From Palsa-504 sp050011155 (lineage in GTDB: Bacteria; Actinomycetota; Actinomycetes; Streptosporangiales; Streptosporangiaceae): a DNA stretch of 64,000 nucleotides. This document shows, piece after piece, positions 25,744 to 34,704 of the stretch. The position numbers and the translations under genes were made by a program. Numbering within the stretch: position 1 is the stretch's first letter; every line of letters begins with the position of its first letter. The notes beneath the pieces are model-generated. The model searched no databases. It saw only the letters and a list, made by a program, of their open reading frames with translations, and was not told where the DNA came from. Where the stretch lies: NCBI GenBank assembly GCA_050011155.1, contig JBEKJP010000004.1, positions 62,001 to 126,000 on the forward strand. The letters are read 5' to 3'.

Positions 25744-27420
25744 ATGAACCGACCCAAGACGCGGCTCGCGACGCTGTACCGGTTCGTTCGGGGCGTGCGC
25801 GGCAGCCACGAAGAAATGTTCGATGCTTATACACAGTACGTCAGCGAACAGTCGCTCGATGAGCGACACGCGGACATCGAGTTCATCGAGGTCGCCGAAG
25901 CTCCCGCCGTCTTGATCGGGATCCAGGAAGAAGAGAAAGAGGCCGAGTGGACGGGGGAGTTCGCCACCACGACGGGCCTTGACCTGGCCTACAGCGAACG
26001 CCGCTGCGGCGGGGTGCTGCTGCTCGACATCGACGGGAACGCGTACGCGCTGAGCTACGGGAACGGCTACCGGCTGATTCCCGATGAGCTGACGGACCAG
26101 CGATTCGGGCTGAGCTTCCTGATCCGCCGCCTCGACGGCGGCCAGGTGAAGGACCTCGTGCGACGGAGAGCCAACGCCCGTGGCCGGACCGACTCCACGG
26201 TTGTCGCCGCAGGCGCACCCGTCTGGATGCTCGGAGTCGCGGAGAACGTGGAGATCATCCGGCGGATCGGGGGATGCGCCAAGAATCTCAAGGTCACCTT
26301 CTCATCGGCGAGCGACCGCGTGGTCAACGTGGAAGGATCTGTCGGCTTGCGGATGCGGTTCGGAGTCGAGCCAGACGCGCTCGTCGCGGATATCCGCGAG
26401 TGCGCGCGGGTCTGCCGGGACGAAGAACCGGATCCGGCGCTCGAGTTCATCGAGTACGTCCAGCCAGTGGCCGACGCCGACACGAAAGCGATACTCGACG
26501 ATGAGCTGGAGAAGCTTCTCGCCGCGCCTGTGGCAGATGTCGGCGAACGGCTGATCCCGGTCGTGCCGACATCGGTGCTCCAGCACTTCGGGCAAGCCCA
26601 CACTTTCACAATCAGGATCGGCAATGCCCGGACCGATCCTGTTCCGTCCCTGGAGATGACGGATATCCTCCGCCGTACGCGCGTGCAGCGTGACGGCGAG
26701 CGGGTCAACGCGCTGCGCTGCGGTCAGGTGTGCCTGAATGACGACGAAGCCGGGAAGGAAGTACTGGCTTCTGCGCGGGCGGACAAGTGGCTCGAGGCCA
26801 GCGTGTCCGTCGGAGCGCGCCGGTTCTTCCTCATGGACGGCGACTGGTTCGAGATCGGCGCCGACTACATCCGCGCCTCGCGCGACGCGATCGCTCGGCT
26901 CTTCCCCGCCACGCCGACGATAAGCCTGCCGCCGTGGTCGCTAACCGAAAGACGGACCGAGTACGACTACAACTGCTACGTCGCGGCGTCGTCCCTGGGC
27001 CGGTATCTGTGCCTGGACAAGAGCCGGGTGGTGCGCGACCCGCTAGGAGTGCGCAGCCCGCTGGAGATTTGCGACCTGCTCGGCCCAGGCAACGAGCTCA
27101 TCCACGTCAAGCGCGCCGAAGGGTCCGCGCCGCTCAGCCACCTGTTCTCCCAGGGCCTGATCTCGGCACAGAGCCTGGTCGCCGGACCTCCGGCCGTGCG
27201 AGAGCGCTTCGTCGAGACGGCCGCTGAACTGTCCCACGGCCGGAGCCTAGCCGCCGATTTCAAGCCGGCGAAGGTCGTGTACGCCATCCTGATGCCGAAG
27301 GGCAGAGGACTCACGCCCGACACGCTGTTCCCGTTCTCCCAGGCCACCCTGGCCCACGCCGCCAGGATCCTCGGCACGTACGGCATCGACGTGGAGGTCA
27401 TCGGCATCCCGGCCGGGTAG
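25744..27420 (+). CDS. TIGR04141/DUF6119 family sporadically distributed protein
   Basis: The product is 558 aa, the usual size. Family landmarks are YALSYGNGYRLI with QRFGLSFLIRRL near residue 110, the FLMDGDWFEI segment near 360, and the C-terminal block ICDLLGPGNELIHVKRAEG then LSHLFSQGLISAQSL. The family is patchily distributed, and its biochemical function is not established as far as I know. It is often found in variable or defence-type regions. The gene stands alone behind a perfect palindrome and is followed by an XRE-linked triad. A cytoplasmic protein is expected, since there is no signal or membrane segment. Confidence 0.83.
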   Translation: MNRPKTRLATLYRFVRGVRGSHEEMFDAYTQYVSEQSLDERHADIEFIEVAEAPAVLIGIQEEEKEAEWTGEFATTTGLDLAYSERRCGGVLLLDIDGNAYALSYGNGYRLIPDELTDQRFGLSFLIRRLDGGQVKDLVRRRANARGRTDSTVVAAGAPVWMLGVAENVEIIRRIGGCAKNLKVTFSSASDRVVNVEGSVGLRMRFGVEPDALVADIRECARVCRDEEPDPALEFIEYVQPVADADTKAILDDELEKLLAAPVADVGERLIPVVPTSVLQHFGQAHTFTIRIGNARTDPVPSLEMTDILRRTRVQRDGERVNALRCGQVCLNDDEAGKEVLASARADKWLEASVSVGARRFFLMDGDWFEIGADYIRASRDAIARLFPATPTISLPPWSLTERRTEYDYNCYVAASSLGRYLCLDKSRVVRDPLGVRSPLEICDLLGPGNELIHVKRAEGSAPLSHLFSQGLISAQSLVAGPPAVRERFVETAAELSHGRSLAADFKPAKVVYAILMPKGRGLTPDTLFPFSQATLAHAARILGTYGIDVEVIGIPAG

Positions 27421-27583
27421 ACGCGGTCTACGGTTACTTTGACAGCGCGACGAGAAGGGCGAGCCTGGTGACTACCCTGCCCGGCCTGGCTCGACACCAT
27501 GGACTCGCTCCGCAAATGCATCCCGTGAGCGTCGCGAGAAGGCGTTCTGTTGCCGGCTTGACTGCCGGGTGCGCCGGGTGGAC

Positions 27584-27607
27584 GATAGATGAGAATGTTT
27601 CTCTATC
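27584..27607. promoter_or_regulatory. Possible operator GATAGA-n12-TCTATC
   Basis: Short inverted arms 27584-27589 and 27602-27607 lie 24 bp upstream of the start of the triad's first gene. The XRE protein of the triad is a possible binder. Evidence is position and symmetry only. Confidence 0.3.
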
Positions 27608-27630
27608 ATTCGAGCATGGAGGGTCATCTC

Positions 27631-27846
27631 ATGCACGTACGATTCCTCGGCAAAGACCCTGACTCCCAGGAGGGACAATCGCCGACACTGTTCGCGACCG
27701 ACCGGACAGACCGTAAGACCTACATCGCCCAGGGATGGGTCGTAACCGACCCGGTGGCGCTGGCGGAACTGGGCGACATCCCGCCCGGTGAGGCTGTGAT
27801 CGAGATCCCCGCCGATGTCCTGCGCTTCGCGGAGGAGGTTCGCTGA
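27631..27846 (+). CDS. Small conserved-type protein preceding DUF6879 (71 aa)
   Basis: The frame runs from ATG at 27631, with GGAGGG 9 nt upstream, to TGA at 27844. The sequence (FLGKDPDSQEGQSPTLFATD, TYIAQGWVVTDP, GEAVIEIPADVLRFAEEV) matches the small protein commonly seen before DUF6879 and DUF5753-XRE genes in actinomycetes. Function is unknown. Its stop overlaps the probable start of the next gene, so translation is coupled. Confidence 0.75.
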   Translation: MHVRFLGKDPDSQEGQSPTLFATDRTDRKTYIAQGWVVTDPVALAELGDIPPGEAVIEIPADVLRFAEEVR

Positions 27847-28382
27847 GCCTCCTCATTGGTGAAGAATTCACCAAGCTCTTCCGCACGTTCGAGCACACCG
27901 CCTTCCGCTTGGAGACGCGAGATTATTACTACTCGCCGAACGAGGCGAAGGCCCTAGCCCAGTTCGTAGAGGAAGCGCCGGTTGACATGGCCTGGTTTCA
28001 GAACTGGCTGTCGATGATCCGTGCGGCGACCGCCGAGGGGCGCCAGTTCTCGCGTGTCCGCGTGGTGAGCGTGCCGCTGACCGACTACAGCCGCTTCGGC
28101 GTGTTCTGCTCGCAGTACACCAACGAGGCCGGCGAATACATCCGCTACCTGACCCGAGATCAAGCCCGCGACCTGCCGGACTACGATTACTGGCTGTTCG
28201 ACTCGCGGCTGCTGATCATGATGCACTTCGACGCCGAAGAGCATTTCCTCGGAGGTGAGGTGATCGAGGACCCGGCAGTGATCGTGCAGCACGGATATTG
28301 GCGTGATGCTGCCTGGCATCGCGCGGTTCGACGGGAAGACTTTGCCTCCGAGCAGAACGAGCAGTGTCCTCAGCGTTCATGA
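27843..28382 (+). CDS. DUF6879 family protein
   Basis: The product is 179 aa if initiated at CTG 27843. The N-terminus (LLIGEEFTKLFRTFEHTAFRLETRD), the core (RVRVVSVPLTDYSRF) and DYWLFDSRLLIMMHF are typical DUF6879 elements. The first conventional start, TTG 27909, would remove the conserved N-terminal 22 residues, whereas GGAGGAGG at 27831-27838 sits just before CTG 27843. I therefore favour the CTG. The gene overlaps both neighbours. DUF6879 proteins regularly accompany Scr1-type XRE regulators. Their molecular role is not established, and an antitoxin-like or signalling partner has been suggested only by association. Confidence 0.75.
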   Translation: MSLLIGEEFTKLFRTFEHTAFRLETRDYYYSPNEAKALAQFVEEAPVDMAWFQNWLSMIRAATAEGRQFSRVRVVSVPLTDYSRFGVFCSQYTNEAGEYIRYLTRDQARDLPDYDYWLFDSRLLIMMHFDAEEHFLGGEVIEDPAVIVQHGYWRDAAWHRAVRREDFASEQNEQCPQRS

Positions 28383-29223
28383 GGCACGCCACGCGCTGGG
28401 ACAGCGACTCCGCGAGCTTCGCCAGCAGGCCGGCCTGACCGGTCGGCAGGTCGCGGACTCGCTGTCCTGGCCTGCCTCGAAGGTCTCCAAGCTAGAGAAC
28501 GGCCGACAGACCCCCACCGATGAGGACATCCGCGGTTGGGCCAGCGTGACCCATGCCGGAGCTGAGACAGAATCACTGCTCGCCTCGCTGCATACTCTGG
28601 AAGTCCAGCACGCTGAATGGCAGCGGCAGCTCAAAATCGGGCTGCGTCCCCATCAGGACGAGATTGCCGACCTAGACGCGAAAACGCGTCTGTTCCGGGC
28701 GTTTGAACCCACATTCATTCCGGGGCTGCTGCAAACGGCAGAGTATGCCCGCGCCCGCTTCGCGCAGAGCATCACCGTATTCAAAGTGCCCAACGACATC
28801 GATGATGCGGTACGCGCCCGCGTGCAGCGTCAGGAGATGCTGTACCGGCCTGACAAGCGCTTCCATTTCATCTTGACCGAGGCCACGCTGCGGTACCGGC
28901 TATGCGCGCCCGAGGTGATGCTCGGGCAACTGGACCGGCTGATCTCGTTCGCCGCGCTGCCTAACGTGCGGCTCGGCGTCATCGGCTTCGAGACCGCTTA
29001 CGTGGTCGCGCCGGCACACGGGTTCTGGCTGCTGGACAACGACAGGGTGATGGTTGAGACGTTCTCGGCAGAACTGAACCTTGCCCAGCCGCAGGAGATC
29101 GACCTGTACAACGGCATCTTCGACCAGATGTCGGGAGTGGCCAGTTACGGACGGGCGGCCCGCGCGATCGTAACAGGCGTTATTGACGACCTGGCGCCAG
29201 ATGCCCTCGAGGATGGCTTTTAG
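28303..29223 (+). CDS. XRE-family HTH regulator with C-terminal DUF5753 (Scr1-like)
   Basis: The product is 306 aa. The helix-turn-helix covers about residues 30-80 (LGQRLRELRQQAGLTGRQVAD, ASKVSKLENGRQTP). The DUF5753 domain follows (FRAFEPTFIPGLLQTAEYARARF, RQEMLYRPDKRFHFILTEATLRYR). The start is ambiguous: GTG 28303, ATG 28306 or TTG 28342. All overlap the DUF6879 gene by 40-80 bp, indicating strong coupling. Such proteins form the large Scr1/WhiJ-like family in actinomycetes, often paired with small partner proteins. Confidence 0.88.
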   Translation: MMLPGIARFDGKTLPPSRTSSVLSVHEARHALGQRLRELRQQAGLTGRQVADSLSWPASKVSKLENGRQTPTDEDIRGWASVTHAGAETESLLASLHTLEVQHAEWQRQLKIGLRPHQDEIADLDAKTRLFRAFEPTFIPGLLQTAEYARARFAQSITVFKVPNDIDDAVRARVQRQEMLYRPDKRFHFILTEATLRYRLCAPEVMLGQLDRLISFAALPNVRLGVIGFETAYVVAPAHGFWLLDNDRVMVETFSAELNLAQPQEIDLYNGIFDQMSGVASYGRAARAIVTGVIDDLAPDALEDGF

Positions 29224-29361
29224 TTTCTCGGTTCGCCCGGCATTACAGATACTTCTAGAAACTCTGAGAAACTTTCTGGCTGTTAATTCAGACCGGCTCT
29301 ACCCGGGACGGCTGGGAACTGCTGGAGACACCGTGATCGGCGTTACAGATTGAGGCTCGGG

Positions 29362-31083
29362 TCAGCGGATCGCGCGGTAACGACGGTTGGGGCTGTGCGG
29401 AGGCGCGGTGGCCTCGACGAACCCGAGATCGACGAGTTCCTGGAGCACGCTTGTCAGGCGGCTACGGGTCACACCGGTAGCCTGCTGGAGTTCCTCCCGG
29501 CTCGCGTCCCCGACTTCGTGCAATGCGGCCATGACCGTTGTCCCCAGGCCGTTGCCAGGCAATTGCGGCGGAGGGGGCACCTGGCTACCGGAACTCAGGT
29601 CCACGCTGAGCCGGTACGGACCGTCATCGCGGGCCTTGCGCGAGCGCAGCAGGCCGAGCGCCACGAGATTGGCCAGTTCTTTTCGTGCCTCGCCGGGTGG
29701 AAGGCCCAGCCTGCGGAACAGAGCCGGGTCGACGTCGTAGCCCGAGTGGGCGAGCGCTAGGACCGCAACCTGGGTGTCAGATAGCCGAGTGACGTCCACA
29801 TGCTGACCCAACGCTTCGAGGAACTCGGGGGTCACCGGGGAACCGCGCGGGATGACCACGCGGAACTGGTCGAGGTTGGCCGTGAAGATCGGGACAACTC
29901 CGGTGTCCTGCCGGACCCGGTCGATCATCAGGCTGACCCCGGATCCGCGGTTCTCGGCCACGGGTCGCCCGGTCACCGGGTCTCCTACCTCCTGCAGCAG
30001 TGCCGCCAGGCGCGGGTTCCGAGACGACGACGTGCCGCTCTCGCCTAGGCCCTCCAGGCTGACGTTGCCGAAGAGCCCACCTGGGCTGGAGACCTCGACA
30101 CGGTCGGGGAACACGTCCACCTGCACCTGAGTGCCTCGCGCCTGCGGGCTGTAGTCCCGGTGCATCAGGGCATTGACGATGGCCTCGCGGATGACCTCCG
30201 GCTCGATTTCCCACTGGTCCAAGCGTCCGGCGTCAATGACACGGCTGACGACGCGCATGTTCCGCTGCACAACCTGGAGAGCATCCACCACCATGTCGGG
30301 AACGGCGCCGCCCAGCGCGGCGCTGTCGAGAAACCGGATGCCCCCTGGCCCGCTCCGGCCGCGCTCAGCGTGCGGGTACACCGCAACCGAGAGCATCAGC
30401 TGCGGGAAGAACTGCTGCGGGAACCGGCCGACGCTCAGCAGTCCCGCGAGCGACGGCATGAGGATGCCGTCATTGCGAACCAGTACGCCCAGCATTGCGA
30501 GGGCATCCGCCTCGGTGGCATTCGCGAAGACCCGCGGCGAACGCCGGCGCGCGTTCTCGACGAGCCGTGAGTAGGAGTCCCGGTTGAGATCCTGCAGGGT
30601 GGCCTGGAGAACGGGTTCGTCATCCCAGCGCGGCTGGGCTGCATTCTCCCGCAAGCGGTCGATCTCATACGGCGTCATCCGCTGGTCGCTGTCGCCCACC
30701 CGGACGTAGGCACCGCCGTAGAGGCCCTTGGACGTCACGTAGCAGGGGCGTTGCGCGGGCGGTAGCGGCTCGACCTCCGCGACGACTAGGTTGACGCCCT
30801 CGAACGGCGCGATCTCGACGCTCATCGTCGGCGGGGGAGTCAGCTTCTCCCGTGCGGTGCTCACGACGGCGTTCCGCGTCGCCGTCGCATCCGGCACGCC
30901 AGTGGCGGCGAACCCCTGCCGCTCGTCGAGACCGAGGATGACAAGGCCGCCGCGTGCATTCGCGAACGCGGCGAGCGTAGAAACGAGGCTCTCAGGAACG
31001 CCGCCCGCTGCGCGCTTAGCCTCGACGTCCTCGAACTCCGCACCAGCCAGCCGCAACCCGGTGATGACCTCATCCAGGTCCAT
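29362..31083 (-). CDS. Schlafen AlbA_2 domain protein with GHKL-like ATP-binding domain
   Basis: The product is 573 aa from ATG at 31081-31083 (a TTG at 31095 would add four residues). Residues about 10-130 form the AlbA_2/Schlafen-type nucleic-acid-binding domain (FEDVEAKRA, LAAFANARGGLVILGLDE, AYVRVGDSDQRM). The middle contains the HATPase_c_4-like block (REAIVNALMHRDY, VEVSSPGGLFG, NRGSGVSLMI), and the C-terminus is a winged helix (REELQQATGVTRSRLTSVLQELVDLGFV). This domain order is annotated as a putative transcriptional regulator or RecG-like (COG2865) and occurs in some defence loci. It is preceded by a long inverted repeat that suggests autoregulation. Confidence 0.83.
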   Translation of the reverse strand: MDLDEVITGLRLAGAEFEDVEAKRAAGGVPESLVSTLAAFANARGGLVILGLDERQGFAATGVPDATATRNAVVSTAREKLTPPPTMSVEIAPFEGVNLVVAEVEPLPPAQRPCYVTSKGLYGGAYVRVGDSDQRMTPYEIDRLRENAAQPRWDDEPVLQATLQDLNRDSYSRLVENARRRSPRVFANATEADALAMLGVLVRNDGILMPSLAGLLSVGRFPQQFFPQLMLSVAVYPHAERGRSGPGGIRFLDSAALGGAVPDMVVDALQVVQRNMRVVSRVIDAGRLDQWEIEPEVIREAIVNALMHRDYSPQARGTQVQVDVFPDRVEVSSPGGLFGNVSLEGLGESGTSSSRNPRLAALLQEVGDPVTGRPVAENRGSGVSLMIDRVRQDTGVVPIFTANLDQFRVVIPRGSPVTPEFLEALGQHVDVTRLSDTQVAVLALAHSGYDVDPALFRRLGLPPGEARKELANLVALGLLRSRKARDDGPYRLSVDLSSGSQVPPPPQLPGNGLGTTVMAALHEVGDASREELQQATGVTRSRLTSVLQELVDLGFVEATAPPHSPNRRYRAIR

Positions 31084-31106
31084 GACCTGCCCCAATCGGC
31101 CGCTTC

Positions 31107-31153
31107 AACTTACCAGAACTTACCACGATCGCCTTGGTAAGTTCTGGTAAGTT
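31107..31153. promoter_or_regulatory. 19-bp perfect inverted repeat built from four TTACCA units
   Basis: AACTTACCAGAACTTACCA (31107-31125) pairs exactly with 31135-31153 around a 9-nt spacer. Each arm contains two TTACCA words 10 bp apart, so a tetramer or two dimers could bind one helix face. It lies 24 bp upstream of the AlbA_2 gene's ATG. Confidence 0.7.
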
Positions 31154-31172
31154 CACGCGCGGCGCGGCGGCA

Positions 31173-31934
31173 TTACAGCGGCGTCACGTACGCCCCCGAG
31201 ATCCCCCCGTCGACCAGGAACGTAGAAGCGGTGATGAACGAGGCGTCGTCGCTGGCCAGGAAGGCCACCGCGGCGGCGATTTCCTCAGCCTCGGCGAACC
31301 GCCCCATCGGCACGTGCACCAGGCGGCGCTGCGCCCGCTCCGGGTCGGCGGCGAACAACTCGCGCAGCAGCGGCGTGTTCACCGGTCCGGGGCACAGCGC
31401 GTTGACCCGGATGCCCTCGCGGGCGAACTGCACGCCGAGCTCGCGCGACATGGCCAGCACGCCGCCCTTGGACGCGGTGTAGGAGATCTGCGAGGTGGCC
31501 GAGCCCAGCACCGCGACGAACGACGCGGTGTTCACGATCGCCCCCTTCCCCTGCGCCCGCATGTACCCAAGAGCTTCCTTGCAGCACAGGTAGACCGAGG
31601 TCAGGTTGACCTCCTGCACCCGCCGCCAGGCGTCGAGCCCCGTATCCAGAATCGAGTCGTCGTCGGGCGGGGAGATGCCCGCGTTGTTGAACGCCACGTC
31701 GACCGAGCCGTACGTGTCATGCGCCGCGCGAAACGCCGCGGCCACATCATCCGAAGACGTCACGTCGGCGTGCACGTAAAGACCGCCGGTCTCGGCCGCG
31801 GCCTTCTCCCCGGCCGCGTCGTCCACGTCGACCGCGACCACGTGCGCGCCCTCGGACCCGAACCGCCGCGCCGCCGCCAGCCCGATCCCGCTCCCCGCCC
31901 CGGTGATGACGACCGTCCGTCCGTCAAATCTCAT
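31173..31934 (-). CDS. Short-chain dehydrogenase/reductase (SDR)
   Basis: The product is 253 aa, classical SDR. It has the NAD(P)-binding TGAGSGIGLAAA, the NNAGI motif, catalytic Ser in NTASFVAVLG, YTASKGG (Tyr and Lys), and the PGPVNTPLL region after the active site. The Asp in VAVDVDD after strand 2 favours NAD(H). The start codon overlaps the ALDH stop (31934), so it is the last gene of the amine catabolism operon. In polyamine or GABA clusters such SDRs reduce or oxidise semialdehyde-type intermediates. The exact substrate is unknown. Confidence 0.88.
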   Translation of the reverse strand: MRFDGRTVVITGAGSGIGLAAARRFGSEGAHVVAVDVDDAAGEKAAAETGGLYVHADVTSSDDVAAAFRAAHDTYGSVDVAFNNAGISPPDDDSILDTGLDAWRRVQEVNLTSVYLCCKEALGYMRAQGKGAIVNTASFVAVLGSATSQISYTASKGGVLAMSRELGVQFAREGIRVNALCPGPVNTPLLRELFAADPERAQRRLVHVPMGRFAEAEEIAAAVAFLASDDASFITASTFLVDGGISGAYVTPL

Positions 31935-33298
31935 CAGTCCTCCGTAGAAATGAAGACGTTCTTGGTCTCGGTGAAGGCGTCCGGGGCGTCCGGGCCGAGC
32001 TCGCGGCCCAGGCCGGACTGCTTGAAGCCGCCGAACGGCGTCCAGTACCGCACCGAGGAGTGCGAGTTCACGGACAGGTTGCCGGTCTCCACCGCCCGGG
32101 CCACCCGGATGGCGCGGCCCACGTCCCTGGTCCAGATCGAGCCGGAAAGACCGTACGGCGTGTCGTTGGCGATCGCCACCGCCTCCGCCTCGTCGGAGAA
32201 CGGCGTCACGGTCACCACCGGGCCGAACACCTCCTCGGTGTAGGCCGGGTCGTCCGGCCCGACCGGCGCGAGCACGGTCGGCGGATACCAGAACCCAGGC
32301 CCGGACGGCGCGTGCCCGCGAAAGGCGACCGGGGCACCGGATGGCACATACGAGGCCACCTGCGAACGGTGCGCGGCCGAGATCAGCGGCCCCATCTCGG
32401 TCGCCGCCGACGCGGGGTCACCGACCACCACGCCGCCAACCGCCGTCTCGAAAAGCTCCATGAACGTATCCAGCACCGAGCGCTGGACCAGGATCCGGGA
32501 CCGGGCGCAGCAGTCCTGCCCGGCGTTGTCGAACACCGCGTACGGCGCGGTCGCCGCCGCCTTCTCCAGGTCGGCGTCGGCGAAGATGATGTTGGCGCTC
32601 TTGCCGCCGAGTTCCAGGGTCAGCCGCTTGACCTGGCGCGCGCAGTCGGCCATGATCCGCTGGCCCACCTCGGTCGACCCGGTGAACACGATCTTCCGCA
32701 CCGCGGGATGGTCGACCAGTCGCTGCCCCACCACGCTGCCCTTGCCCGGCAGTACCTGGAATACGCCCTCAGGGAGCCCCGCCTCGAGCGCCAGCGAAGC
32801 AATCCGCATCGCGGTCAGCGGGGTCGCCTCGGCCGGCTTGGCCACCACGGTGCAGCCCGCGGCCAGCGCGGGGGCCATGCCCCAGGACAGGATCGGCATC
32901 GGGAAGTTCCACGGCACGATGAGCCCGACCACGCCGACCGGCTCGTGGAAGGTGACGTTGAGCCCGCCCGCGACCGGGATCTGCCGGCCGCTCAGCCGTT
33001 CCGGCGCCGCCGCGTAGTACATCAGCACGTCGCGGACCTGCCCGGCCTCCCACCGGGCGGCCCCGATGGGATGGCCCGAGCCGGCTACCTCGAGCCCGGC
33101 CAGTTCCTCCGACGCCGCGTCCACCGCCGCCGCGAACGCGCGCAGCATACGGGCCCGGTCCCCGGGTGCGACCGCGCGCCACGCGGGCAGCGCGGCCGAG
33201 GCCCGGGCGATGGCCTCATCGGTCTCTTCCAAAGAAGCCTGGGTCACGGTGGTGACCGGCTCCTCGGTCGCGGGATTGAGCACGGTAAAGACAGACAT
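31934..33298 (-). CDS. Aldehyde dehydrogenase (PuuC/aminobutyraldehyde dehydrogenase-like)
   Basis: The product is 454 aa. The NAD-binding and catalytic elements are VPWNFPM, FTGSTEVGQ, general-base Glu in LTLELGGKS, nucleophile Cys in NAGQDCCARSR, and EEVFGPVVTV. It lies 17 bp after the glutamine-synthetase-like gene and overlaps the SDR. In this context it should oxidise gamma-glutamyl-aminobutyraldehyde or a similar omega-amino aldehyde. The family assignment is firm and the substrate is inferred. Confidence 0.88.
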   Translation of the reverse strand: MSVFTVLNPATEEPVTTVTQASLEETDEAIARASAALPAWRAVAPGDRARMLRAFAAAVDAASEELAGLEVAGSGHPIGAARWEAGQVRDVLMYYAAAPERLSGRQIPVAGGLNVTFHEPVGVVGLIVPWNFPMPILSWGMAPALAAGCTVVAKPAEATPLTAMRIASLALEAGLPEGVFQVLPGKGSVVGQRLVDHPAVRKIVFTGSTEVGQRIMADCARQVKRLTLELGGKSANIIFADADLEKAAATAPYAVFDNAGQDCCARSRILVQRSVLDTFMELFETAVGGVVVGDPASAATEMGPLISAAHRSQVASYVPSGAPVAFRGHAPSGPGFWYPPTVLAPVGPDDPAYTEEVFGPVVTVTPFSDEAEAVAIANDTPYGLSGSIWTRDVGRAIRVARAVETGNLSVNSHSSVRYWTPFGGFKQSGLGRELGPDAPDAFTETKNVFISTED

Positions 33299-33315
33299 GT
33301 TCCGGAAGACCCCCG

Positions 33316-34704
33316 TTACAGGCGCTCGAAGCTGCGCCGCAGCTCCCAGTCGGTCACCGCGGCGTCATAGGCGGCCAGCTCGACCCGGGCGTAGTTGGCG
33401 TAGTGCTCCGCCGCCTCCGCCCCGAACGTCTCCCGGGCCAGCTCGCTCTTCTCCCACTCCTCCAGGGCATCGCGCAGGGTGTGCGGCACGTGCGGGGCGT
33501 CGTCGGCGTAGGCGTTGCCGGTCATCGGCGGCTCGAGCGGCAGCTCCTGGTCGATGCCGTGCAACCCGGCCGCGATCATCGCGGCCACCGCCAGGTAAGG
33601 GTTCACGTCGCCGCCCGGGACGCGGTTCTCCACCCGCAACGACTGCCCGTGCCCGACCAGCCGCAGCGCGCAGGTCCGGTTGTCCGGCCCCCACCGGACC
33701 GAGGTGGGGGCGAAGCTGCCGGGCACGAAGCGCTTGTAGGAGTTGACGTTGGGCGCGTAGCACAGCGCCAGCTCGCGCAGCGCCGCCAGCTGTCCCGCCA
33801 GAAAGTGCTCACCTAGCTTGGACAGCCCGAAAGCCCCGTCCCCGGCCATCACCGGGGCACCGTCGGCCGAACCACGCAGCGACAGGTGGATGTGGCAGGA
33901 GTTGCCCTCGCGCGCGTTCGGCTTGGCCATGAACGTGATGCTGTTCCCGTCCTGGGCCGCGATCTCCTTCGCCCCGGTCTTGTAGAGCGAGTGGTTGTCG
34001 CAGGTGGTCACCGCCTCCGCGTAGCGGAACGCGATCTCGTGCTGGCCGAGGTTGCACTCGCCCTTGGCCGACTCCACGTACAGGCCGGCCCCGGCCATCT
34101 CCAGCCGGATCCGGCGCAGCAGCGGCTCGACCCGCGAGGTGCCCAGGATCGAGTAGTCCACGTTGTACTGGTTGGCCGGGGTGAGGTCCCGGTAATCGCG
34201 CGCCGCGGCCTGCTCGTACGTGTCCTGGTAGACGATGAACTCCAGCTCGGTGCCGACGAACGCGGTCCAGCCGCGCTCGGCCAGCCGGTCCGTCTGCGCC
34301 TTGAGGATCTGCCGCGGCGAGGCCACCACCGGCGCGCCGTCCAGCCAGGTCAGGTCGGCGATGACCAGCACGCTGCCCGGGTGCCACGGGAGCCTGCGCA
34401 GCGTGCTCATATCCGGCACCATGACGAAGTCGCCGTAGCCGCGCTCCCAGGACGACATGGCGTACCCGTCGACCGTGTTCATCTCCACGTCCACGGCCAG
34501 CAGGTAGTTGCAGCCCTCGGAGAAGTGCTCGGCCACCTCCTCCAGGAAGAACTCGGCCGACAGGCGCTTGCCCTGCAGCCGCCCCTGCATGTCGGTGAAG
34601 GCGAGCACGACCGTGTCGACCTCGCCCTCGCTGACCGCGACCCGCACCTGCTCCAGCGTCAGCAGGCCGGGCCGCCTGCCTTCGCCGCTCGTCGGCCCGG
34701 GCAT
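33316..34704 (-). CDS. Glutamine synthetase family, gamma-glutamylpolyamine synthetase-like (GlnA-like/PuuA)
   Basis: The product is 462 aa from ATG at 34702-34704, overlapping the permease stop. GS-fold motifs are present: VLAFTDMQGRLQGKR at the N-terminus, GTELEFIVY, GECNLGQHEIAFRY (metal Glu/His), GNSCHIHLSL (ATP-binding) and KRFVPGSFAPTSVRWGPDNRTCALR, RVENRVPGGDVNPYL. The adenylylation region and strict ammonium-site residues of GlnA are poorly matched. With PuuD, ALDH and permease beside it, ATP-dependent gamma-glutamylation of a polyamine or monoamine is the likely reaction. It carries no regulatory fusion. Confidence 0.87.
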   Translation of the reverse strand: MPGPTSGEGRRPGLLTLEQVRVAVSEGEVDTVVLAFTDMQGRLQGKRLSAEFFLEEVAEHFSEGCNYLLAVDVEMNTVDGYAMSSWERGYGDFVMVPDMSTLRRLPWHPGSVLVIADLTWLDGAPVVASPRQILKAQTDRLAERGWTAFVGTELEFIVYQDTYEQAAARDYRDLTPANQYNVDYSILGTSRVEPLLRRIRLEMAGAGLYVESAKGECNLGQHEIAFRYAEAVTTCDNHSLYKTGAKEIAAQDGNSITFMAKPNAREGNSCHIHLSLRGSADGAPVMAGDGAFGLSKLGEHFLAGQLAALRELALCYAPNVNSYKRFVPGSFAPTSVRWGPDNRTCALRLVGHGQSLRVENRVPGGDVNPYLAVAAMIAAGLHGIDQELPLEPPMTGNAYADDAPHVPHTLRDALEEWEKSELARETFGAEAAEHYANYARVELAAYDAAVTDWELRRSFERL

